From Psoroptes ovis (taxonomy: Eukaryota > Arthropoda > Arachnida > Sarcoptiformes > Psoroptidae), in NCBI GenBank assembly GCA_002943765.1, contig PQWQ01000008.1, positions 992,001-1,056,000 on the forward strand: DNA of 64,000 nucleotides, written 5' to 3'. The position numbers and the translations under genes are program-made. Of this stretch, positions 1-11,590 are shown piece by piece; position 1 is the first letter of the stretch, and each line of letters starts with the position of its first letter. Below the pieces are notes generated by a model. That model saw only the letters and a program-made list of their open reading frames with translations. It was not told the DNA's origin and ran no database searches.

Positions 1-148
1 ACTTTGGACGACCCCGAAAAATTACATTTGATACACTTGTTTTTCTCGATACCCTTTTATTTGTATGTTTTGGCCAACATTTTTATTGCCAAAAATCATT
101 CAAGAAACGAAGGGAAAAAATCATAAAACTCATAAAAATCATTGAAAA

Positions 149-171
149 TATAATAATAATAATAATAATAA
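149..171. repeat. ATA microsatellite
   Basis: Short run of ATA/AAT trinucleotides. Confidence 0.8.
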
Positions 172-380
172 CAATTTGTATCAAATGAAATGAATTGAAA
201 TGAAATGGAATTGGAATTGGAAAATGAAAATGAATTGAGATGAAAATGAATCTCAATAATTTCCTCTACTTTACTTTTTTCATATGAAAAGTTTTTACGA
301 ATACAACAAGATTCTCAAGAGAATTTATCGCAAATTCATTTATGGATTATTTCGATTTTTTTTTCATTGTGTATGAATTA

Positions 381-461
381 TTAGACTGTCCGAAAAGTTC
401 ATCCCGTACAAATCGATAGCGTTGCTAATGAAAATCAGCCAGAACTTTTCGGACAATCTAA
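381..461 (-). mobile_element. Mariner-like MITE, family A (young subfamily)
   Basis: Left arm TTAGACTGTCCGAAAAGTTC pairs with the right arm GAACTTTTCGGACAATCTAA. The core reads like the family consensus in reverse orientation (…GATAG…GTTGCTAATGAAAATCAGCC). Confidence 0.8.
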
Positions 462-1361
462 TATATAATATTTATCGTTTCATTTCGTTTCTTGTAATTA
501 TTATTTAGTGTTTGTTGGTATTTGTTTTCAATGACTACCAAAGTAAGTGGTCGTAAGTGGAATTCATGTCCGATTCTTTACGATAGTTTGAATTCTTAGA
601 ACTCTTCGCCAATACGTCACGACTTTTCGGACAGCCAAAATAGAATAAGAAACAAAAATTCACTTTGAATGATAATAAAAAATTGCTACAAAAATTCGAT
701 TCAAAGATTGCTACAAATAATGAAAATTGAATGGTGAAACAAATTATCTTATGTTGGGCAAATACATTTTCAACACCAAAAAAAATTATTTTGAAATTTA
801 TTATTTGTGAATAAAGACAAATGAATCAAAGAGAATATATTCTGTAAATTTGTGAATTATTTCTTAGGATTTTCTCTGGCTGGATTCTCTCGTTGGATTC
901 TCTGGTTGAATTAGGTAAAGCTGTTTTAAATAAATTTCAATTTGATTCCAGGATTTTTAGGGTGAGATAATTTGTTTCATACTTCTTTGATCTTCACTCA
1001 ATTATCTTTGATGCTCCAACAATCGACCAATTTTGCAAAATCATTTTTCAGCTAATTCTTTCTGGTGTGTGTGTAAGGATTCTTCCCGAAAATTATTTCC
1101 GTGTGAAATTCTCTATTTGTCTCCTGAACACTTTCTTGGCGTGAATCGATTTGCAGAAGAAAGAAAGTGAAATTTCATTTTATTTATGATTTCAATTGAA
1201 AATGATTTAAAATCGGGGAATCAAAAAATCATAATCATTTATTTGTTCAAATAATAATAAATAATGATGTCATTTTTGACAATAAATATAATTAGACCAA
1301 TAAATATTGAATTGCTTAATGAATGAATCGTTTGAAATTATTGTCATAATGAAATAAATGA

Positions 1362-1384
1362 AACAACAACAACAACAACAACGA
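1362..1384. repeat. CAA microsatellite
   Basis: Run of about seven CAA units. Confidence 0.85.
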
Positions 1385-1735
1385 GAATCAATGAAGCGAA
1401 AGCAAAGAATTTTGAGAGGGCTTTGGATCGGCGAAAGGGGGTTTCTGGTGTCAAGTTATTTTTAAGAGGTATGGGCCTTGTGTCAACTCACACAGAGACA
1501 CAAAGAGGGGGTAAAGAGTTGAATGGATGAAATTTTCATTAATTTTTTTTTGACATTTTTTTTTCAAAAAGAAAAATTAACCCTTTGAATACATACAAAA
1601 CAGTGAACAGCAGCAGCGGCAGCAAACAGTAAACATCATCATCATCAAACTAATCAAGAGTCAAAAGTGTTTGTTAGCGTATGTATGTGTGTGTGTCTAA
1701 GTAAATATAAACACTCATATGTTTATGTTTGTATG

Positions 1736-1816
1736 TTAGGTTGTCCCATAAGTTCTTGCTGTTTTTCAAATGAAAAAAAAATTTAAAAAACGGCAACAAC
1801 TTATGGGACAACCCAA
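1736..1816. mobile_element. Mariner-like MITE, family B
   Basis: Arms TTAGGTTGTCCCATAAGTTC and its near complement ending GGGACAACCCAA enclose a short A/T core. TA follows the right end. Family B differs from A by CCCATAAG in place of CCGAAAAG. Confidence 0.85.
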
Positions 1817-1990
1817 TATTTTTAACTCGAAATTGAAATTGAAATTTTTTAAACAAATGAAAATTTTCAAAAAAAAAAAAAAACAAATTAACCCTTTGAA
1901 TAAATGGTTGTTTTCGATAATTGGAACACTTTTGTAAAACTAACAGTTTTATTGTCAAAAAAAAAAAAAAAAACAATTGAATATATGTAT

Positions 1991-2073
1991 TCAGGTTGTC
2001 CATAAAGTTTTGGCCGATTTTCCCAGGCAACTCTCTATCGTATTAAGCGGAATGAACTTTTCGGACAACCTAA
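1991..2073 (+). mobile_element. Mariner-like MITE, family A (young subfamily)
   Basis: Core TGGCCGATTTTC then AAGCGGAATGAAC matches the family consensus. The left arm has lost one base (GTCCATAAAG). Confidence 0.8.
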
Positions 2074-3778
2074 TAATATAAACGATGTATGGTGTGCAAT
2101 TTAGCACAGCACCTGTCGACTTTCAAAAAAAAAAATTTAATTGAATTTTAATTTAAAATTTGAAAAAATTAAAATTTGAAAAATTCAAAATTCAATTCAA
2201 TTCAATTCAATGAATGAATGAATGACAATAAACTTAATATAAACAATGTTTACATTCCACGATCAATGTTGTGATGATGCTGAGATGTGTACACCATGTG
2301 GATTTGATAATTGTTTCAATGTAAAATTGGAATTAAAATTTTTTGAAATTTTGAAAATTCGATGAATTTTTCGTTATAACATTTTCAACCCTATGAAATG
2401 TGACAAGTTTAACCGAATCTCATCAGGGAAACTCGAAATTCTGTGAACTCATCACTCGATTTCATCTCAGTGTGGAAACACGGTTCTCAGCGTGTGTAAA
2501 TTACACGAAACAATTTTGTGATTTTGTGATTGAAGGATCACGAGATTAAGGCCATTTCCTTTGGCTTAAAATAGCGAATAATTGCTACGGATACACCCAC
2601 CGATTGGAGCCATCAGATCGCAACATTGAATGATTTTAAACGAGAAATTTTCCGGTTAACGCTGTAAATATTCCGTATAGTCTGTGCAAAAAAAAAAAAT
2701 ATTTACGGGAAATTTCTCAAAGAATTTATTCATTTATTCATTTCTAATACAATTTAATTGTTTGTTTATTACATTGTTTTTTATTACAAGATTGTCAAAA
2801 ATGAGATTTTGTATATTTGGGTGTTTGTATATATTTTGGTATTTGTGTTTTGTCAAACTTTCATATATGAAACATGAAAAAAATACAAAAAATACAAATA
2901 ATCAAAATGAAACAAACGAAAATATTTACCCATAGGGAATATATTATGATCAATATGATGATTACATTTATCATTTCATTTCATTTCATTTCATTAATCT
3001 TTATAACAACAAATTTGATGAAATTGGAAAAAAAAACAAAAAAAAAAAGAAATGTTCAATAATAAAGGGTTATTGATAGTTAAAAAGGGTTAATCGATTC
3101 AAATATTCGAAAGGTTAACCCTTTACACACTCGAGCGATTAACACCTTGATGCGATTTGATAATGATAACTTGAGAGTTGATACCGCTGCTCGAGAGAGT
3201 TTTGAGTTTTCGAGCTGCTGGTTTACCAGGTAATGGCCTCTAAACGCATAAGGAATTAACCCTTTCTTTCTTTCTTCACTTTCGAACCGAAATTTCAAAG
3301 GTATGATTTTCATTCAAACCAAATTAATCTAAGATTGTACGGTGCCTCTCGTGTTCAAAGAGTTTTTGGAAATATCCTTTGTTTTTTTGCTTCAAATCGA
3401 AAATCCAAGACCATATTAACCTTTAGAACTCAAGGAATTTACAGCGCAAGTGAGCGAGCAGCTCGACGATTTTTCACACTAATGTAAAATGGTGACTAGG
3501 GGGCGCCTATGGAGTTGCTGCATTACATCTTATGGTGAGTGATGCTCATCGTTTGAGTTTTAAGGGTTAACCCTTTTGATTCATTTTGATTATTCGTTTG
3601 TTGTTGATTGCGAAATATATTTTGGTAAATGGCAAATGTTCAAAGACAAACAATAATAATATGGGAATGATTTATTTGAATATTTAAATTTTCAACACAC
3701 ACACACACACTTTTTCATCTCATCTCATCTCATCTTTTTGATATGCATCAATGAACACATTGTGAATTTGTTCCCGTA

Positions 3779-3803
3779 TTTTTTTTTTTTTTTTTTTTTT
3801 TTT
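3779..3803. repeat. Poly-T tract
   Basis: About 25 consecutive T, preceded by CTCAT repeats at 3716-3736. Confidence 0.85.
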
Positions 3804-4460
3804 GATTGAAAATTTTTTGGAATCAAAGGATTTGAGTTTTTTTTTGGCGTGGGGAAGGGGACACAAGGTACCTTTCGAGGGTGGTTTACCGTGGTTTTTG
3901 ACAAAGTTTTTCCGAAGGTTTTTCCCGAAAGTTTTTACCAAAGTTTTACTGAGGTTTTCATGAGACGCTTTACCGAGATCGTCAGCAGACCCGAGGCTCG
4001 AGCGTAAGGCACCTTGGATTAAGATTCGATGGAAGGCCTAGTCGGGGCTTCGCCCACATACATAAACGGATTTTCATTTCCAACAACAAACTTTGACAAC
4101 CGGTAATTCAATATGAAAGCAAACATATGATCATATCATATCATAATAATGGTATTTGACATTTTTGATAATTTTAGATAATCTTTTTGTATTTTTGAAT
4201 TTTGCAAATAAAATTTTGAATATCAGGGTACCTTTGGACCTGTGAACTCGTTAGGCGCCTTGCCGGAGCCTTGTTGCTTTGTACATCGAAACAGCGAATG
4301 AATTTGAATGAATTTTTTTATTCACGACAAAAATTAACCAGCAACTTTGGGGGCCATAAAGGGTTAAATAATGCATAAATAACGTGAATTTTAATGAAAA
4401 TATTTTTTTCATTTGTTTATTTTGATTTTGGAAACAAATGATTTATTTCGGTTTTCAAAA

Positions 4461-4549
4461 AATTTGTCCAAAAAGTTTTTGATGATTTTCAATAATTTTC
4501 CAATAGGAATTAATTGATACAAAACCACAAGAACTTTTTGGACAACCGA
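4461..4549. mobile_element. Mariner-like MITE, family A, diverged
   Basis: TTTGTCCAAAAAGTTTTT pairs with GAACTTTTTGGACAACCGAA; the core is unrelated to the consensus. Confidence 0.65.
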
Positions 4550-5588
4550 ATTTATTTTCGATTACACGCATCATTGTCATTATTTTAATTTATTTAACCC
4601 TTTTGGCATTGGAAATTAATCGCTTTTCATTTCATTTCAAAAAAAAAAAAACAAAAAAAAAAAACTAAATCGTTAATCTTTTGACTGAAAAGATTAATGT
4701 ATCTATGAAGACATTGAAGTCGTCGTAGCGTTAATCACATTTCAAATTACTTTTACTGTGGACGGCAAAGGGTTTTATGTGTGGTTTAACCTTCATGAAG
4801 GTTAATAATTTTCGGTGAATTATTTTTTCGGTGGTAATGGGGGGGAGGTTGTCGGGCTTTTCTAGGATTTTCTCCGGTTTCCTCTGGTTTTTTCGCCTCT
4901 TCCACACATGGGGTTTACTGATCATTCCTCCTCACCGAACAAATAAGATCGGAATTAAATTAATTAAATTTTTTTGGTTTCTTAGGGTTTTGGTCATTCG
5001 TTTATTTGACTTGGCCCATTGGACTTCATGGCTCTTTTTTTCAGTCTTCAAGGCCGTAAGGTCCGGCAAATATTTTTCGGGTACTGTCAGATCAGTAAAG
5101 ACACAACCAAAGCCCCAGTAGAGCTTATAAGTTCTAGCAGGGCGGATTCAGCTGAATTCCTCGGTCTCTCTTTTGGGGTTTCAATTTCAAATAATTGATT
5201 GATTTTAATTCAATTATTTGTTCCGAAAGTAAATATCTTAAGGTTATAATTATTTTTATTTCTTTGGTTTTTCTTCTTGGTTTGGTCATCTGATGAGATG
5301 TTGGGCGTTGTATTGAAGCAATTTCTTTTATTTTTTACAAAATTGATGCAACTAACTTCAATGTTTTCGCAATGAATCGAACGATCATTTCATTATGGTA
5401 AGTGAAAAATGAAAATTTCAATGATTGAGTTTGATTTTGATCTAATTTACTGTGGATTTTGGTCATTTTTTTCAATTTTTTTCTCTGGAATTTGTTTATT
5501 CAAATATTTGCCATTTATCACATGAATTCAGTGGAAAAAAAATTCCCAGATTAACCCTTTGATGTCAATTTTTAATATTTGAAATTGA

Positions 5589-5660
5589 GGCTGTCCGAAA
5601 AGTTCTTGACGGAATTAATGTAAAAGTCCCATTGGAAATCGTCAAAAACTTTTTGGACAT
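5589..5660. mobile_element. Mariner-like MITE, family A, diverged
   Basis: TGTCCGAAAAGTTCTTGAC pairs with GTCAAAAACTTTTTGGACA (two mismatches over 19 bp). The core differs from the consensus. Confidence 0.7.
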
Positions 5661-5916
5661 TTTTGATGAATTTTTTCCATTCCCCAATCATGTCAATGAT
5701 GGATACATTTTGTTTTTCGACTTGTCGATAAGCCACGGCTTATCAACAAGAAACTATTTCATTTCATCGAAAAAAAAAATAAATGATTTATTACCATCAA
5801 TTAATTCTTCAAGCTCTTTGACTTTGTATAATCAAAAAATTGGTGAAAAATTACTGACAACAAGTGAGCGGAAAATGGTCGAAACACGTGATGGTAACGT
5901 TTGTTACTTTTGCTCT

Positions 5917-6012
5917 TTGACTGCTTAGCCCGAGCGTGATTCGGGCAAATTATCCCATTGAAAATAATGGAATCGCCATGTGATTTCATTTGCTCGAGAT
6001 GACAGCTTGCCG
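5917..6012 (-). repeat. GCCCGAG-hairpin dispersed repeat, copy 1
   Basis: GCCCGA (5928-5933) pairs with TCGGGC (5941-5946). About 55 bp further on is GACAGCTT. On the minus strand the order is AGCTGTC, spacer, GCCCGA, loop, TCGGGC, CTAAGCAG, matching the other copies of this family. Confidence 0.6.
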
Positions 6013-6253
6013 GGCGATTTTTGAGTAAAAGTCCGACAGCTTTGATAAGGAAAACATCATCATTTTTTATGATCTTGGCCAAATTGCTCTTGGAATTTAA
6101 TTCTTTGATCAATTTTTGGTCAAATTTTTGCCAAAAAGAAAAAAAAATTCCAATTCCAAAGAATCGAATCGAAAACATGGTGATCATCAAAGTATTAATT
6201 TTTTGGTCCTAATAAAAAAATTGGTACCGCAATAAAAAAAAAAAATGGACAGC

Positions 6254-6340
6254 GATTGTCCGGAAAGTTTGTGTTGGCCAAATCAATGGCTATGCATTGA
6301 TTGTTGACCATTGAAAACCGTCGAAATTTTCCGGACAAAT
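6254..6340. mobile_element. Mariner-like MITE, family A, diverged
   Basis: GATTGTCCGGAAAGTTT pairs with TCGAAATTTTCCGGACAAAT; diverged core. Confidence 0.65.
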
Positions 6341-6681
6341 GATCAAATGATCGGACTAAATCGGATTTTCGGCTATTTTATTAATGTTTGTTGTCGATGT
6401 AAAAAATAAGAAGAAAAAAAATACATTTTTACAACTTTTATTACAATGTTCGGGATCGGAAAATTTTCGGGACCCGAAAAAAAAATTCTTGGTTCCCTAA
6501 TTTTGCCCAAATTCGGTAATTTCGTTACCATAATTCTGGTAATAACAATTTTAACGAATAATATCCGATGTGAATATTTTCTGTGTATTTTATACATTAC
6601 GATCTAATAAATGTATTCGTGTTTGTATTTGAGGCTTTGGATTTGGATTTTTTTTGGGCGATTTTTCGTCAATTGAAAGCT

Positions 6682-6762
6682 TGGGTCGTTCAGAAAGTTT
6701 GTTCGCCAGTGTCCAATGGAAACGGCCATTGAATTTCTGGGGCAAACTTTTCAGGCAGGGCC
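6682..6762. mobile_element. Degenerate family A MITE
   Basis: TCGTTCAGAAAGTTTG pairs imperfectly with CAAACTTTTCAGGCAGGG. It has the right size and spacing but is strongly decayed. Confidence 0.4.
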
Positions 6763-7119
6763 TGTCTTAGACCCAAGAATATTCTGTAAGTGTTCGTGTG
6801 TTAGGATGTGTGTGTGGATGAATATGTTTATTGGATTTATTGAATTTTGAATTCAAATTCAATGAATTCATTTGAAAATCAATTTTCATTGTTTTTCATA
6901 GTTTTTCATTTTATTTGATTCTTGTTGTAATTTTCAAAAAGAATTGAAACAAATTTAATGAATTGCACTTATTTGAAAATTGAAAATTCGTATATCACGA
7001 TTTTGCGGGAAAATCACGAACATTGAAAGTGCTAAACATATATTGGAACCTTAGAAAGTGTTTTCGACAAATAATGTAGAAATAGAATAAAAACACGATA
7101 AAAACCTTAATGAATACCG

Positions 7120-7330
7120 ATGGAAAGGGTGGGAGAAATTTCCGAGAAACCAAAGGAAAATTTCTGAAAAATTAATAACCATAGAAAATTTTCAATTTGT
7201 TAGAAAATCAATTAAGAAATCGAGCCGAATGGATCCCGAGAAATATTTCGAAAAACCCAAAGAAATATTCCCGAGAAAATTAAATAAAAGAAAACCGATG
7301 AAAAATTTCGGGAAAAATTAAAACACGAAA
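7120..7330. repeat. Tract dense in GAAATTTCC-type palindromes
   Basis: Many variants of GAAATTTC, GAAAATTTCC and CCGAGAAA alternate on both strands. No open frame of interest is present. Confidence 0.45.
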
Positions 7331-8214
7331 ACCAAAAATGAAATTAATTTCATTTCGGTATTCCATTATTATAATGAATAATAATGGAATAATGGAAAAT
7401 GAATTTTTGATCATTTCATTTATTAAAACATGTATTTTCAACATGAATTAATCACCATTTTTGGTTGTATTAATTCAGTGTTTAATTTTATTATTATTTC
7501 ATTATTATTTATTGACCATTAAGTAATTCTTAATATCGATCTTAACCCTTTTACGTTCGACAAGCGGCCAAGAGGTGCCGAATATAATACTTAATAGTCC
7601 TCGATTGGCGACCACCGAGCACCGGACTTTGGTCTCCTCCCAAGGGCCCGGCGCCATAACCGAGCCGCTGGCCACTGCGCAGCCAAAAAACTCGTCGAAT
7701 GCAAAGGCTTTAGCCTTTAACCGAAGAAAAAACATGTGAAAATTCATTTATTATGACCAGAGAGAGAGAAAAAATTCATTTTGTTTCTCGATTTTTTTTT
7801 GTTTTGTTCTTAATTATCATTCATTAATCATTGATCAATTATTAATTTTGAATGAAATATTTATTTTCATTGATTTAATTTATTGTTGAAAATAATAATA
7901 ATGGAATCAGATCGAATCAGAAATACGTGATCCATTTCTTAAATGGGTTTTTTTTTCCATTTTCATTTTGTGAAAATTAATTGAAAGGACTCAAAGAGTT
8001 CTCGAAGATAAGCCGTAACTTATTGCGTCGATAAGGTCACCTTGCATTCTGGTTTGCTCACTGTTTTGTTTCTTAAAATGAATTAAGGCTTAGACCTTTA
8101 CGAAATTTATGAATTCTTTTTGAATTTATGAAGGCTTTTCTCCGAGACTTATTTATCATTTTTATCATGGATTTTTATGATCATCAATATTTCGGTAATT
8201 ATTATGGAAATAAT

Positions 8215-8560
8215 TTACAAATTCATGAATGACCCTCGAGAAATTTTTCGGTAAAATGAGAAATTTACATTCCTAATGACTTCTAATGATCGAAAGAGTT
8301 TTCTTTTGAACCAAAGAAATCCATCGAAAAAGCCAGTTGGTAACCATACCGCAAGACTACCATACGGCCTCGCAACACCATTATTACTACAAACCACCAG
8401 CAAATTTCCGCAAGATAAATGATTTCCAGAAAAGATACTCTTTTCGAGAAAATTCTGGGAAAATTTCTCTAAGAAAATTTTCCGAAATCAACGCTAAAAT
8501 CTCCAAGATATTCATTAAAAATTTCTCTAAGAAATTTCCCCGAAAGAATCCAATCAAACG
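8215..8560. repeat. Tract dense in GAAATTTCC-type palindromes
   Basis: Repeated GAAAATTTCTC, AAGAAAATTTTCC and AAATTTCTCTAAG words. Open frames overlapping it are compositional. Confidence 0.45.
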
Positions 8561-8980
8561 CTAATTTTTTTTTTTCAAGGAAAATTTCCCACAAAATAAA
8601 ATTTTCAAAAATTCAATTTTCAAAAGCACATTTTCTAAAGCACATTGGTCAATGGCCTTCTGAATTTTCAGAAAAAAAAAAATTCAACAAATTCAACAAA
8701 ATTGAATCAAAGGAGAGAGAATGAATTCACAAGAAATCAATTGGGGATTCAGCTGGGAATTCAAATCAATCAATGAGCAATCAATTGGAGTCAATCAATG
8801 AAAGACAATCAAAAATGAAACAATTGAATTTGTGTGCATTTTGAATTTCTGAAAAAAATTCTCAAAACACAAACAAAAACAATCAAAAATATCAGAGAAT
8901 CGTGATGACCTTTATGAATTATAAATGTTTTGTTTCTTATTTTTGTTTCTTGTTTTTTGATGAATAATTTGAAATTATTT

Positions 8981-9060
8981 TTAGCTGACCGAAAAGTTTT
9001 GTCGGGTGTTCTCTATTGATTTATCAAGGAAAATCAGCCAGAACTTTTCGGACAGCCTAA
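8981..9060 (-). mobile_element. Mariner-like MITE, family A (young subfamily)
   Basis: TTAGCTGACCGAAAAGTTTT pairs with GAACTTTTCGGACAGCCTAA. The right part AAAATCAGCCAG is the family core in reverse. Confidence 0.8.
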
Positions 9061-10381
9061 TTGGAACTTGAAGAAATTCATTGATTTCAATTGAAATCAC
9101 CAATTGAGTTGATTAAATTTTTTGAATCTTAATTTGAATTCGCTGAATGAATTCAGTGTTGAATTTTTGATCAAGTTTCAATAAGAATAAGCAGAGAAGG
9201 ATCGAAAAAATCAAGGAAATTCACAAATTTACACTGAAAAAAGAGAGAAAAAATCAGGGAAACACGTGTAACACGTGTTCGAATGCTTATTTTAGACTAT
9301 GAACGAATAAATCGAACGATTTGAATCAAGATTAGTCAGATGACAGGAAGAGAAAATCAATGAATCAGTGAATCAATGAAAATCCAGTCGAGGGGAAAAT
9401 GAAAATCCACCCGGAGGGAAACGATAATCAGTTGGCGATTAGTTGGTAATTAGTAGGTTAAAACAAGGGGCAGATTAGAGGGGGGCTACTGTGGAAGAAA
9501 ATTGAAAAATGTAGGAGTGAAAGGCCTGTGAAATGAACAAACAAACAAACAAACAAAAGGCTTAAGCACAAACACATTGAACATGTCAAATATGACAACA
9601 TGAATGATGATGGATGGGATACATATTTGAAAATAATGCGTTAAAATTTGATTGATCAATGATCAAATGATTAATGGTTAAATACATTGATTCAATGAAC
9701 AATGTAAAACAAAGCCAAGCAAAGCAAAATTAAATTCAATTGTTTTTGTGTGTGTATTCAGCAAATTTAACCTTCACTAAAATAGTTGAAAATTCGAATG
9801 AATCCTTTCGCAATGTCGAAATAGCAAGCGCGGCATAAAGGTACCACTGTGGATGGTCGTTCGTTCCGCTTGAACATGGGTCACCGTTAACCCTTTCGGT
9901 ATTGAAGATTGGATAAGGGTCGCGCAAGCTGTTGCAAGTTGAGTGTAAACTCGGACGCAACTAATTAACCCTTTTATTAAAGGTTTGACGTCGAACAATC
10001 CCTGAGTCATGAAAGTGTTTATGATTGATTAATTAATCAATGATCTTGGAAATTCACCACCACCACCACCACCTCCATCATCGACACCACTAATTATTTG
10101 GCCAATTTTTTTTTTGCAAATATTCAAAAATACAATTGATTTTTTAATGAAGGTTATCGACACTTAATAACCTCGACAATTGGCAGAGAATTGGCGAGGT
10201 TATTTCAATAAATTCTTTGACATTGAGAATTTACTCTTTTTGTTCCATCAAAATTCACTTTTCAAAGTGAATAATTCTGTAGCCAAAGGCTTGATAAAGC
10301 AAGGGGGAAGCAGTTGGAAGAAGAATATTTCTAATATTTCTGCTAAGCAATCGGCTGCGCAAGCTGAGCATCGAGCTCGAC

Positions 10382-10390
10382 TATAAATAT
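10382..10390 (+). promoter_or_regulatory. TATA box of Gly/Tyr-rich gene 1
   Basis: TATAAATAT lies 105 bp before the ATG at 10495. The same box at a similar distance precedes the other two Gly/Tyr-rich genes (37150-37157 and 38979-38986), which supports function. Confidence 0.75.
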
Positions 10391-10494
10391 CGATGAATTC
10401 GGCTTCAAACGATCATCATTCAAATCAAATCATCAAATCAAATCAACTAATCCTTTGAATACTTCTTCAAACAAATCAAAAAACAAAAATCAAA

Positions 10495-10800
10495 ATGAAA
10501 TCATTCATCGCTATCGTATTCTTTGCCGTTTTAGCTTTGGCCGCAGCTCAACATTATGGTGGTGGTTACGGTTATGGTCGTGGTTTAGCATTGGGCGGTT
10601 ATGGTCTTGGTGGTGGTTATGGTGGTTATGCTCGTGCTGCTCCAGCCGCTTACGGTGGTTATGCTGCTCGTCCAGCTTATGGCCTCGGTGGTGGTTATGG
10701 TGGCTATGCTCGTGCTGCCCCAGCATACGGTGGTTACGGTGGTTATGGTGCTCGCGCTCCAGCTTATGGTCTTGGTTATGGTCGTGCTTATCATGGTTAA
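10495..10800 (+). CDS. Secreted Gly/Tyr-rich peptide 1
   Basis: Intronless frame of 101 residues. Residues 1-19 form a signal peptide (MKSFIAIVFFAVLALAAAQ) and the mature part is almost entirely GGYGGY-type repeats with interspersed Ala/Arg/Pro (ARAAPA blocks). The signal peptide is nearly identical to that of the minus-strand gene at 36.8 kb, so the two are paralogues. A TATA box lies at 10382 and an AATAAA at 10873. Proteins of this make-up in arthropods and nematodes include cuticle or eggshell structural proteins and glycine-rich antimicrobial peptides; sequence alone does not separate these. Antisense and alternate-frame open frames over this gene come from its GGT/TAT codon repeats. Existence is well supported, function is not. 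Confidence 0.85.
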   Translation: MKSFIAIVFFAVLALAAAQHYGGGYGYGRGLALGGYGLGGGYGGYARAAPAAYGGYAARPAYGLGGGYGGYARAAPAYGGYGGYGARAPAYGLGYGRAYHG

Positions 10801-10872
10801 ACATTCACAAACGAAATCGGTTGATCATTATGTAAATCTGTTAATCTGTTTTTTAAGGTGATTTATTTTCAA

Positions 10873-10878
10873 AATAAA
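10873..10878 (+). terminator. AATAAA polyadenylation signal of gene 1
   Basis: AATAAA lies 73 bp after the stop codon of the Gly/Tyr-rich gene. Confidence 0.7.
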
Positions 10879-11310
10879 ATGAAATTTTAAAAATTGAAAA
10901 AATTTCAAATTTTAAATTTTCCCGCCAAAAAAAATTGCTACAATTTGCAACCAATCAAATCGCTACATTTTTTCCACCAATCAAATTGCTACATTTTCGC
11001 AGAGTCGATTTTTAAAGCTGAGCTCCGCTCATTTGATGGTCAAGTTCAAGACACACAGCCGACCGATTGCGGCCGTCCAAGGACCTGTGTCTTATTTATC
11101 CAAGGTCCTTCGAAATTCAATTGTTTCACAAAAATTGTTCAAGGCCCTGCATTCGTCTCTTTTCGAGGCGGCGAAATCTTTCGTTTTTTGTTTGATTTTA
11201 TTTGATTGAAAACCTTGGATTTTTTCTCAATTTTTTTTCTTCCTCTTAATTAAAAGAATGAAAAATTGCTTCCAGTTGTTCCGGAGCAGTTCGTCATTAT
11301 TTTTTCTGCC

Positions 11311-11388
11311 ATCTAAGCTGCCTCCATTGATGATGAATCAATCACAAAATGCCCGAGCTAAGCTCGGGCTTGGCAAGATCTAAGCAGA
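11311..11388 (+). repeat. GCCCGAG-hairpin dispersed repeat, copy 2
   Basis: Perfect 9-bp arms GCCCGAGCT (11351-11359) and AGCTCGGGC (11361-11369) with a one-base loop. It is preceded by AAGCTGCC and an AAAAT, and followed by TAAGCAG. Confidence 0.65.
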
Positions 11389-11399
11389 AATTTGTTTCC

Positions 11400-11590
11400 T
11401 AAGAAAATTTTCTGAAAAATTTTTTTTGTTTGTCAGAAAATTTCCCGAATCATAATTACGTTGGTTAATTAATGGAGGGAATTTTTCTAAGGAAAAAATT
11501 CCTCGGAATTTCTTGAAATTCCTAGAAATTTCTCAGAAATTTTTCCTAAAATTTTTACAGAAATTTTTTTCCTAAAAACTTTCTCTCAAC
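11400..11590. repeat. Tract dense in AAATTTCC-type palindromes
   Basis: Alternating GAAAATTTTC, GGAAAAAATTCC, GAAATTCCTAGAAATTTC and related words on both strands. Confidence 0.45.

Larger units (their letters stand above)
1..10370. other. Intergenic region, about 10 kb, no supported gene
   Basis: No open frame here has recognisable domains or convincing coding character; the longest frames are AT-rich and several overlap inverted repeats. The interval holds eight mariner-like hairpin elements, microsatellites (ATA near 149-171, CAA near 1362-1384, CA near 3694-3710), a T-run at 3779-3803, a tract of GAAATTTCC-type palindromes (7120-7330, 8215-8560) and 13 of the 20 TTAACCCTT motifs in the window. 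Two adjacent CACGTG boxes lie at 9263-9277. Confidence 0.6.

Noticed and set aside
560..636. Mariner-like element ending GACTTTTCGGACAGCC
   Set aside because: The left side (ATTCATGTCCGATTCTT) is too weakly complementary to count as a copy.
10511..10861. Several open frames overlapping Gly/Tyr-rich gene 1 in other frames and antisense
   Set aside because: They are mirrors of GGT-TAT codon repeats; only the frame at 10495-10800 has a signal peptide and a TATA/AATAAA setting.
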